Shown one piece after another: positions 1 to 5,110 of a stretch of DNA of 9,283 nucleotides. Under the pieces are notes generated by a model. The model saw only the letters and a program-made list of their open reading frames with translations, was not told the DNA's origin and searched no databases. The translations under genes and the position numbers were made by a program. The stretch covers positions 1 through 9,283 of the forward strand of contig JAFGTO010000091.1 of NCBI GenBank assembly GCA_016934095.1. Direction: 5' to 3'. Source of the stretch: Candidatus Glassiibacteriota bacterium. GTDB taxonomy: Bacteria > Gemmatimonadota > Glassbacteria > GWA2-58-10. Every line of letters begins with the position of its first letter. The stretch's first letter is position 1.

Positions 1-1095
1 GCGGAAGACCCCGGCCAGCCGCCTGGTAAGCTCCGGGTCGTTGTAGAGCGCCGGGGTGTACTGGTCTGCGGACAGCTCGATCACCGGCATACGGTCCTCG
101 GGCACGCCGGCGGCCCGGCAGGTGTTGACCGTGATCCGCTCGATAGCCTGCAGGATGGTCCTGCGCACTTCCTCGGTATAGGAGCGCACCGTAAGCTGGA
201 GGCGGACCTCATCGGGAATGATGTTATGCTTGGTCCCGCCGTGGATCGAGCCTACTGTCACCACCCCTGTTTCTACCGGGTCGATCTCCCGGCTGACAAT
301 TGTCTGCAGGGCCGTGATGACCTGGGCCGCAATCACTATCGGGTCCTTTCCCTGGTGAGGCCTGGCGCCGTGTGCGCCCACTCCCCGGATCAGGATGTCC
401 ACCGAGTTGACACTGGCCATGGCCCAGCCCGGGCGGTAACCCACCTGCCCGGTCTCCAGGCCGGGGTCGACATGCTCGGCGATCGCATAGTCAGGCACGG
501 GCCAGCGCCCGTAGAGGCCATCATCCAGCATGGCCCTCGAGCCCGCGCCGAACTCCTCGGCCGGCTGGCCGAGCATGACCAGGGTCCCGCTCCAGGAAGA
601 GCGCAGCGCCGCCAGCGCCCGTGCTGTCCCCACCAATACCGTGGTGTGCATGTCATGGCCGCAGGCGTGCATCACCGGGCAGACCGTGCCGCCGACATCG
701 GCCGCTCGCACCGTGCTGGCGTAAGGCAGGCCGGTCTTCTCCTCGATCGGCAGGGCATCCATGTCCCCGCGCACCAGCACCGTGGGGCCGGGACCGTTCT
801 TCATCACTCCCACCACCCCGTAACAGGCCCTCGCCGGGTCAGAGTACCGGCCCACCGGCCGGGTAACCTCGAACCCGGCAGCGGTCAATTGGCCGGCCAG
901 CTCGGCGCTGGTCTCTTTCTCCAGGCAGGACAGCTCGGGTGCGGCGTGAATCCGCTTGTAGAGCTCGCCCAGGGAGGGAAGCTCCGCCTCGATGACCGCA
1001 TCCGGGTCTTCAGCCCGGACCCCGGGCGCCGCCATGAGCACCCCTAAAAGCAATACAGCCGACTGCTTGCTGAAAAACACTCTTTTAATTCTCAC
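1..1095 (-). CDS. Secreted M20-family amidohydrolase (hippurate/IAA-amino-acid hydrolase type), 3' end outside window
   Basis: This is a zinc-type amidohydrolase predicted to cleave an N-acyl amino acid or related amide outside the cytoplasm. All 365 visible codons are open and the C-terminus lies beyond base 1. A signal peptide covers residues 1-28 (basic start, hydrophobic AVLLLGVLMAAPG, likely cleavage after VRA). The M20 signature follows in order: RGDMDALPIEE (109-119), MHACGHDMH (142-150, with Cys145 and His147 as probable metal ligands), QPAEEFGAGS (177-186, with Glu180/Glu181 as base and ligand), EHVD (207-210), and the dimerisation-domain motif GAHGARPHQGKDPI (240-253). The final metal-binding His is not in view. 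The start is the GTG at 1093-1095, because GGAG lies 7 nt upstream (1103-1106) and only this start keeps the signal peptide; the next in-frame ATG is residue 21. The gene is divergent from the oxidoreductase at 1455. Family assignment is firm; the substrate is unknown, and most characterised relatives are cytoplasmic. Confidence 0.93.
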   Translation of the reverse strand, partial: MRIKRVFFSKQSAVLLLGVLMAAPGVRAEDPDAVIEAELPSLGELYKRIHAAPELSCLEKETSAELAGQLTAAGFEVTRPVGRYSDPARACYGVVGVMKNGPGPTVLVRGDMDALPIEEKTGLPYASTVRAADVGGTVCPVMHACGHDMHTTVLVGTARALAALRSSWSGTLVMLGQPAEEFGAGSRAMLDDGLYGRWPVPDYAIAEHVDPGLETGQVGYRPGWAMASVNSVDILIRGVGAHGARPHQGKDPIVIAAQVITALQTIVSREIDPVETGVVTVGSIHGGTKHNIIPDEVRLQLTVRSYTEEVRRTILQAIERITVNTCRAAGVPEDRMPVIELSADQYTPALYNDPELTRRLAGVFR

Positions 1096-1136
1096 CTTTC
1101 ATCTCCGGTTAGAGGAATCCTGGACTCGGCCGCTGA

Positions 1137-1165
1137 ACTATAACATCTCCGCCCCGACTATTCAA
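1137..1165 (-). promoter_or_regulatory. Probable sigma70-type promoter for the M20 amidohydrolase gene
   Basis: Read on the minus strand, TTGAAT (1160-1165) is followed after exactly 17 nt by TATAGT (1137-1142). These match the TTGACA/TATAAT consensus at 4/6 and 5/6 positions with optimal spacing. Transcription would start near 1130, giving a leader of about 35 nt that contains the GGAG ribosome binding site and then the GTG start at 1095. The call rests on sequence match and position only, and the host's housekeeping sigma factor may have different preferences. Confidence 0.5.
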
Positions 1166-1173
1166 CAGTAGCG

Positions 1174-1316
1174 TTCCGGGGCCGGTAGAACCGGCCTTGC
1201 ACAGGCCCCGGCCACGCAAGGCGCCGGGGAACAGGCAGTCAGAGCCTTACCCTTGATTTCCGGGCCGGAAAATATTAGAGTTCAACCGTTGCCGGTTTCG
1301 AGCATTCCGGGCCGGA
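1174..1316. repeat. Three related TTCCGG-CCGG palindromes in the divergent intergenic region (possible operators)
   Basis: Three dyad-symmetric sites share one core. The first is TTCCGGGGCCGG at 1174-1185. The second is TTCCGGGCCGGA at 1258-1269, within a perfect odd palindrome TTTCCGG-G-CCGGAAA at 1257-1271. The third is TTCCGGGCCGGA at 1305-1316. Copies two and three are identical over 12 bp and lie 47 bp apart. The first lies just upstream of the amidohydrolase -35 box and the third just upstream of the oxidoreductase gene's candidate promoter. That layout would suit a dimeric regulator serving both genes. CCGG is frequent in this GC-rich sequence, so chance recurrence is possible. Confidence 0.35.
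1180..1222. other. Two adjacent stem-loops in the divergent intergenic region
   Basis: GGCCGGT (1180-1186) pairs with ACCGGCC (1190-1196) around a 3-nt loop. Immediately after, GCCTTGC (1194-1200) pairs with GCAAGGC (1216-1222) around a 15-nt loop that itself contains GGCC-cc-GGCC. The two stems share bases 1194-1196, so they compete and cannot both form fully. Neither has a T-run, so they are not intrinsic terminators. They lie upstream of both candidate promoters and may be DNA-level sites or simply GC-rich dyads. Confidence 0.3.
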
Positions 1317-1343
1317 GCATTGACAGGCTCGCGGCAGGGAAGC

Positions 1344-1371
1344 TTGACCTGGAAGATTGTCCGGGTATTTT
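1344..1371 (+). promoter_or_regulatory. Candidate promoter for the Gfo/Idh oxidoreductase gene
   Basis: TTGACC (1344-1349) and TATTTT (1366-1371) are separated by 16 nt. They match the sigma70 consensus at 5/6 and 4/6 positions. Transcription would begin near 1378 and give a leader of about 75 nt that includes the hairpin at 1396-1415. A second TTGACA at 1320-1325 has no acceptable -10 box at the right distance. This is a weak call based on sequence match only. Confidence 0.3.
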
Positions 1372-1379
1372 CGATCTTT

Positions 1380-1421
1380 CATATTAGCTCGCTAACCCCG
1401 CATCCAGCCGCGGGGAATATG
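1380..1421 (+). other. Leader hairpin upstream of the oxidoreductase start
   Basis: CCCCGC (1396-1401) pairs with GCGGGG (1410-1415) around an 8-nt loop. Outside it, CATATT (1380-1385) can pair with AATATG (1416-1421), leaving a 10-nt bulge on the left side only. The structure ends 19 nt before the ribosome binding site at 1441. It could shape translation or mRNA stability, but it matches no riboswitch class that I recognise. Confidence 0.3.
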
Positions 1422-1440
1422 CTCTCTTTTAATCCAAGAC

Positions 1441-1447
1441 AGGAAAG
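1441..1447 (+). promoter_or_regulatory. Ribosome binding site that fixes the oxidoreductase start at 1455
   Basis: AGGAAAG lies 7 nt before ATG 1455. This favours 1455 over the in-frame ATG at 1320. The earlier start would add 45 residues with no similarity to the family, would run through the leader hairpin, and has no good ribosome binding site. Confidence 0.7.
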
Positions 1448-1454
1448 TATTGCT

Positions 1455-2729
1455 ATGAGCCAGTGTTACGAGCGGCCTCCGGTGGCCCTGATCGGCGGCG
1501 GTATGATCACCGAGATCCAGATCCTGCCCTCTCTGTATCACCTGCAGAACCTCGGACTGATCGGCGAGATCTCTATCTGTGCGCTCAACGGAGCCCCTTT
1601 GCGGAAGATCGCCGGGAACGAGTCCCTGAAAAAAGCGTTCCCGGGCCAGAGTTTCAGGCCTTACCCTGATTTCACCGAGGTGGACCCGGAAGAGCTTTTT
1701 CCCGACCTGTACCGGGAAGTGCTCGAAAAAGCCCCGGCCCGCAGTATCGCAGTGATCGCCGTGCCGGACCAGATGCACTACGGCATGATCAAGCAGGCCC
1801 TGGACTGCGATCAGCACGTGCTGAGCGTGAAACCCCTGGTGCTCAAATACGGACATGCAGTCGAGCTGGAAAAGCTGGCCTGCGACAAAGGCCTCTTTAT
1901 CGGTGTCGAGTACCACAAGCGATTCGATGACCGCAGCCTGATCACCCGCCAGCGCTACCGCAGCGGCGACCTAGGCGAGTTCCGCCTCGGCTATGCAACC
2001 CTGGTCGAGCCCTGGTACTACCGCAACTCGAACTTCCAGAACTGGTGCATTACCGAGAACTCGGACATGTTCACCTATATCGGCTGTCATTACGTGGACC
2101 TGGTGGCCTTTGTCACCGGCCTGAGACCGGTCGAGGTCTCGGTGTACGGAGTAATCGAGGAATACCCCAACGGCAAGAAGGGATACCTCTGGACGGACGG
2201 CCGGGTGATCTGGGACAACGGGGCCTGCCTGGCCGCCTTGAACGGCATGGGCTACCCCAACGTGGCCCCCGGAGGCAACAGCCAGGGCATGACCCTGTTC
2301 TGCCGGGGCGAAAAAGACGGGGCCCTGGTGATGCACGATGACCAGTACCGCGGGGTCAAGCACAGTTACACCACCAAAGGCCATGATGAAGGGGATTCCT
2401 ATTATAACGAGGTTAGCCCGGACTATTTCAAGCTGGTGGATGTCGGCGGCAAGGCCTTGACTCCCGTGGGCTACGGACACCGCTCGATCGAGGCGATCGT
2501 GCGAGCCGCCCACCGGGTGGAAAACGCGGCCGCAGGGTGCGAGGGCGACCAGGCCCTCAGCAGGCGCCGGGCCGAGATCAAGGCCATAGACAGCGAGGGG
2601 ATTATCGCCACGCCCGCCAACAGCTCTTATAACGAGCTGGTAATCGAGGCCGGCAGGATGTCTATCACCAATGACGCCCGCCCGGTGGTTATCGAATACG
2701 GCGACAAGCCGCACGTGCGCCTCAAATAG
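1455..2729 (+). CDS. Gfo/Idh/MocA-family NAD(P)-dependent oxidoreductase
   Basis: This is a predicted cytoplasmic dehydrogenase of 424 residues that oxidises or reduces a sugar, inositol or similar polyol with a nicotinamide cofactor. The N-terminal Rossmann fold starts at once with VALIGGGMITE (10-20), the glycine-rich dinucleotide loop. AVIAVPDQMHYGMI (99-112) is the usual strand-loop after it. SVKPLVL (124-130) sits where the family's EKP motif normally lies, keeping Lys126 but with Val in place of Glu. GVEYHKRFDDR (150-160) and YIGCHYVDLV (208-217) follow; His212 and Asp215 are the likely catalytic-site residues. The C-terminal half is the alpha/beta substrate domain and is somewhat longer than the roughly 340-400 residues usual for the family. 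There is no signal peptide. The gene stands alone between the divergent amidohydrolase and the terminator at 2776-2812. Family assignment is secure; substrate and cofactor preference cannot be read. Confidence 0.9.
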   Translation: MSQCYERPPVALIGGGMITEIQILPSLYHLQNLGLIGEISICALNGAPLRKIAGNESLKKAFPGQSFRPYPDFTEVDPEELFPDLYREVLEKAPARSIAVIAVPDQMHYGMIKQALDCDQHVLSVKPLVLKYGHAVELEKLACDKGLFIGVEYHKRFDDRSLITRQRYRSGDLGEFRLGYATLVEPWYYRNSNFQNWCITENSDMFTYIGCHYVDLVAFVTGLRPVEVSVYGVIEEYPNGKKGYLWTDGRVIWDNGACLAALNGMGYPNVAPGGNSQGMTLFCRGEKDGALVMHDDQYRGVKHSYTTKGHDEGDSYYNEVSPDYFKLVDVGGKALTPVGYGHRSIEAIVRAAHRVENAAAGCEGDQALSRRRAEIKAIDSEGIIATPANSSYNELVIEAGRMSITNDARPVVIEYGDKPHVRLK

Positions 2730-2775
2730 CCCTTCCCGAGCCACCGGGGTTTCCCCGGCCGGGCACGCCACGCAG

Positions 2776-2812
2776 AAGGGATTCCGGAGTAGAAAGCCGG
2801 GATCCCTTTTTT
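2776..2812 (+). terminator. Intrinsic terminator of the oxidoreductase gene
   Basis: AAGGGATTCCGG (2776-2787) pairs with CCGGGATCCCTT (2797-2808) over 12 bp, with one T-G wobble and a 9-nt loop. The stem runs directly into six T residues (2807-2812). It begins 46 nt after the stop codon of the oxidoreductase gene. It works only in the plus direction, because no T-run follows on the other strand. Confidence 0.9.
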
Positions 2813-2961
2813 CATACAGGGAAACCTTGCTCGAATTACCGGAGCGGGGTACAGCCTGAGCGATAGTCAGAAGAGAGAATAGGTTTCAGCGGCTTTTTCT
2901 GAAGCAGATGGCAGGATCAGGCTGAAAACAGAGGAATTATGCTTAACCGGCAGGCAGCCGC

Positions 2962-3198
2962 CTATTTGCCTCTCAAGGCGATCCAGATCCAAACCGTATC
3001 AGCCAGAAAGAGGACAAACCAGCCGAAAGCAGCCGGGCCCCTTGTCCGGGAGTCCAGGACCCAGAAATCAGGGGCGTGGATGAGCAGGAGCAGCCCGGCG
3101 ATAAAAACCAGGACATAGACCCAGCCCTGCCAGGCGACCGGGCGAAGGCCGACACCGAAATATCTCCTGGTTGTGAACCACTCTTTCTTTCCGATCAT
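2962..3198 (-). CDS. Small two-helix membrane protein, function unknown
   Basis: This is a predicted inner-membrane protein of 78 residues. A basic N-terminus (KKEWFTTRR) is followed by the aromatic motif RRYFGVGLRPVAWQGW (11-26). Two hydrophobic helices follow, at about 26-42 and 58-75, joined by a short polar loop with Asp44, Asp49 and Arg residues; the protein ends RGK. The positive-inside rule suggests both ends face the cytoplasm. I recall similar small bacterial proteins with a WF...YG.G..P..WQGW pattern, but no established function. The start at 3198 has GGGAG about 12 nt upstream, longer than ideal. A TAATAC -10-like box and a 15-bp palindrome lie just upstream (3225-3246). The gene is convergent with the oxidoreductase. 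The patterned hydrophobicity and motif argue against a chance ORF. Confidence 0.7.
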   Translation of the reverse strand: MIGKKEWFTTRRYFGVGLRPVAWQGWVYVLVFIAGLLLLIHAPDFWVLDSRTRGPAAFGWFVLFLADTVWIWIALRGK

Positions 3199-3224
3199 GT
3201 CAGCCTGTTTCTCCCTCTCAGCCC

Positions 3225-3246
3225 GTATTAGTGTCCTGCCAGGACA
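3225..3246 (-). promoter_or_regulatory. Palindrome TGTCCTG-C-CAGGACA and -10-like box upstream of the small membrane protein gene
   Basis: The perfect 15-bp odd palindrome TGTCCTGCCAGGACA spans 3232-3246. Read on the minus strand, a TAATAC -10-like hexamer (3225-3230) follows it after a single base, and the ATG is at 3198. The palindrome therefore fills the spacer between the -10 box and the -35 region. No good -35 box is visible at 16-18 nt, as expected for an activated or otherwise regulated promoter. An operator is the likeliest reading. With seven-base arms and a one-base centre it is unlikely to act as an RNA hairpin in full length. Confidence 0.4.
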
Positions 3247-3314
3247 ATTCCCGATTCCGTCAAACTATTCCGACCCGCCCGGTGTCTATTCCCTGCCTGA
3301 GGCACAAAGAAAGA

Positions 3315-3348
3315 CAGGCATAGAGGTGTAAAAGCGCAGGCACAGAGG
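3315..3348. repeat. Short degenerate direct repeat CAGGCAYAGAGG
   Basis: CAGGCATAGAGG (3315-3326) and CAGGCACAGAGG (3337-3348) match at 11 of 12 bases and are offset by 22 bp. A more distant relative, GAGGCACAAAG, lies at about 3299-3309. It resembles decayed short-period intergenic repeats and I see no coding content in it. Confidence 0.3.
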
Positions 3349-3403
3349 CCCCGCCGCCCATTATCCGGGATTAATCATGAATATTGAATTGATCAGGTTC
3401 GTC

Positions 3404-3475
3404 GTAGGGGCGCACCCCTGTGTGCGCCCTATGATCGATAAATATAAGCGGGCAGACACAGGGGTCTGCCCCTAC
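3404..3475. repeat. Double-hairpin intergenic element: two inverted 26-bp copies
   Basis: Copy one (3404-3429) and copy two (3450-3475, opposite orientation) share GTAGGGGC at their outer ends and differ at only 4 of 26 bases, around a 20-bp AT-rich spacer. Each copy is itself a hairpin. GGGCGCAC (3408-3415) pairs with GTGCGCCC (3422-3429) around loop CCCTGT. GGGCAGAC (3450-3457) pairs with GTCTGCCC (3464-3471) around loop ACAGGG. The four differences form two compensated base pairs, so both stems are perfect, and the loops are complementary to each other. This is the organisation of a paired REP/BIME-like palindromic element. No T-run follows, so it is not a canonical intrinsic terminator. 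Similar GTAGGGGCG-type palindromes are widespread in bacterial intergenic DNA in my recollection. Confidence 0.75.
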
Positions 3476-3536
3476 AATGGAATACGATGTCCTCATGCCC
3501 GGGGCCGGGTCTCCTCATAGCCCCGCCCGTGGAAGA

Positions 3537-3752
3537 GAAACGCCGGGTCTACCTGTCAACCAGGCTCGCGCTGTGCGTCGAACGTCAGGTTCGCGCGCTG
3601 TGCGTCAGCCGAAGACTTGCGCTGTATTTTGCGCAACACCGTCAGGTTTGCCGTACCCGTGGGTGGGTTGCCCCGCCGCCCAGGGCGCGGACGAGGAACG
3701 TTGTGCCTTCCTCTCAACCCAGCTCGCGATGAACGTCAAACGTCAGGTTTGC
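3537..3752. repeat. Degenerate repeat array with CGTCAGGTTYGC cores, overlapping the end of the ligase gene
   Basis: Units at 3537-3594 and 3695-3752 align without gaps at 44 of 58 bases. A third, more diverged copy ends at 3651 and shares CTTGCGCTGT and CGTCAGGTTTGC. The core occurs at 3583-3594, 3640-3651 and 3741-3752. In the outer two copies it sits in a small hairpin with loop GTCAG: CGAAC/GTTCG (3579-3593) and CAAAC/GTTTG (3737-3751), which differ by one compensated base pair. CGCGCTGTGCGTC is also exactly repeated at 3567-3579 and 3594-3606. Short open frames cross this region on the plus strand, but they have Arg/Pro-rich, repeat-derived translations and no domain, so I read them as non-coding. 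Confidence 0.6.
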
Positions 3753-5103
3753 TCCAGGCCGCGGCAGCGGCCATGAGCAGCCAGAGCCAGCGGAAGTTCA
3801 TCACATCCACGTTGAGGCCGAACAGCAGGTAACCGGCCAGGCAGGCGTAGAGGCAGGTGCCCAACGGGTCTTCTGTCAGCCGCCTCCGTGAGCGCGGTCC
3901 CAGGAGGAACCAGAACAGGACCGCCAATCCCGCGAACCCGGCCAGGCCTCCCTCGGCAAGCGCTCCCATAAAAGTGCTGTGCGGCCGCAGTGCCGGCAAG
4001 CCAGGCGGCAGTCCCAGCTCCCCGCTGTCGCGCAGGCGGGCCAGCACCTCCGGGAAACGACCCGGCCCTACGCCCAAAGCCCAGTGTCCCAGGAAAACGT
4101 GCAGCGAGGCTTCCAGCAGGTAGCCGTGCATGGATGGCAGCCAGGTGAAGCCGCAGGCCAGCCGGCGGTAGCGGGCCTGTTCGTCGAGGTGAAGCACGTT
4201 CTTGTAGGAGTACACCCGCAGGTGCTCCCTTTCCTTATCCAGTCTGAGCGAATCCGCCGCCTGGCGGCTCGGGGTGAAGAGGGCATCCGTGGTATAGGTG
4301 AAAAAGACCGCGCTGTAAGCGAAAAGCAGTATAAGCACGGCCCAGAGAGTTATTTTCACCGGGAGCAAATGCCTGAGGTGCCTTTTTCCCGCCAGGGCCG
4401 GCGCGGCCACGATCAGCCCCAGCAGCAGGCCGGTCAGTCCCCTGGAAAAGGTAAGCAGCAGTGCCGCCGCATGCACCAGCACCGCTGCCAGCAGCACCCT
4501 GCGGCTGAGGAAGATTCCTCCGGGCCCGGCTTCATCCCTTTTCCCCAGCCAGAGGCCCAGCGAGATAAAAAAGCCCAGGTGAAAGTAGCCGTAGGCATTG
4601 TTCGGGCTGTGTCCCACAGTCCCGATCAGGCGCCAGGCGCCCGGGCCCAGGTTGGGGTACCAGCGCGCCAGGGGTGTCCCGACCCCGCAGATGCCCAGGG
4701 CCACGGCCCCCAGCCCCACCAGGCAGGCCGCGGTCGAGGCGGCAGCCCAAACAGTCAGAAGCCTGGCCAGGGAAAGTCTCTCCGCGACACCGCACCTGAA
4801 AAGCAGGTAAAGGGCCACTAGCATCACCTGCGCGGCCACCGCAGTCGCCAGGGAGCCGGAAAACCCGGACCGCAGCACCGCTGCCGATGCAATCACCAGG
4901 AAAATCCCCAGGTACGCCAGCACGGGCAGGTCCTGTCGCAACACCACGGAGAGCCGCCGGTAAACCACAGCGGCCGACAGCACCAGGACCACCGGGAAGA
5001 CCAGGTCCACCGGATAGATGTGCTGGATACCCAGGAAATAGAACAGGTTGAAAGGCAGCAGGCAGACATATACCAGCCAGGCTTTTCTGAGGGTTTCGCT
5101 CAT
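3736..5103 (-). CDS. O-antigen ligase/polymerase-like integral membrane protein (Wzy_C/WaaL family)
   Basis: This is a 455-residue polytopic inner-membrane protein that probably joins or polymerises lipid-linked glycan on the periplasmic side. About ten to twelve hydrophobic helices are visible, for example around 8-27, 33-48, 61-78, 85-103, 116-140, 170-187, 202-218, 222-238, 250-270, 383-401, 416-431 and 436-450. The family landmarks are LTFSRG (217-222), a large hydrophilic loop at about 271-373 containing GVGPGRF (344-350), and HSTFMGALAEGGLAGF (375-390), the conserved His and Glu-Gly segment that opens the last helices. The start has a GGTGA ribosome binding site overlapping the stop of the upstream lyase gene, only 7 bp away, which suggests translational coupling. 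The last residues (KPDV and the stop) are encoded by the CGTCAGG repeat at 3737-3751, so the natural C-terminus may have been altered. Ligase and polymerase cannot be distinguished by sequence alone. Confidence 0.88.
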   Translation of the reverse strand: MSETLRKAWLVYVCLLPFNLFYFLGIQHIYPVDLVFPVVLVLSAAVVYRRLSVVLRQDLPVLAYLGIFLVIASAAVLRSGFSGSLATAVAAQVMLVALYLLFRCGVAERLSLARLLTVWAAASTAACLVGLGAVALGICGVGTPLARWYPNLGPGAWRLIGTVGHSPNNAYGYFHLGFFISLGLWLGKRDEAGPGGIFLSRRVLLAAVLVHAAALLLTFSRGLTGLLLGLIVAAPALAGKRHLRHLLPVKITLWAVLILLFAYSAVFFTYTTDALFTPSRQAADSLRLDKEREHLRVYSYKNVLHLDEQARYRRLACGFTWLPSMHGYLLEASLHVFLGHWALGVGPGRFPEVLARLRDSGELGLPPGLPALRPHSTFMGALAEGGLAGFAGLAVLFWFLLGPRSRRRLTEDPLGTCLYACLAGYLLFGLNVDVMNFRWLWLLMAAAAAWSKPDV

Positions 5104-5110
5104 ACCCGGG

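Noticed and set aside
226..1047. A 273-codon plus-strand open frame opposite the amidohydrolase
   Set aside because: It is antisense to a gene with a full M20 signature, has no domain, and has no good ribosome binding site.
1320..1454. A longer N-terminus for the oxidoreductase starting at 1320
   Set aside because: The extra 45 residues precede the Rossmann strand, which normally lies at the very start of this family, and they have no matching ribosome binding site. AGGAAAG supports ATG 1455.
2880..2935. Terminator for the small membrane protein gene
   Set aside because: TTTCAGC and GCTGAAA flank a long interval, but the match is imperfect and the loop too large, and no hairpin with a T-run is formed on the minus strand.
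2813..2961. Possible gene or RNA between the terminator and the small membrane protein gene
   Set aside because: I see no start with a ribosome binding site, no stable structure and no repeat. It appears to be plain spacer between convergent genes.
3404..3475. Intrinsic terminator
   Set aside because: Both hairpins lack a following T-run on either strand, although a termination role independent of a U-tract cannot be excluded.
3404..3752. CRISPR array
   Set aside because: The repeats are inverted or strongly degenerate, spacers are irregular, and no cas gene is in view.
3477..3832. Short plus-strand proteins of 71-99 residues
   Set aside because: They are translations of the degenerate repeat region in overlapping frames, Arg/Pro/Cys-rich and without domains. 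The same repeat appears in all of them.
3979..4821. A 280-codon plus-strand open frame opposite the ligase gene
   Set aside because: Gln/Gly/Pro-rich composition without hydrophobic or catalytic patterning. It is the mirror of the transmembrane gene on the other strand.
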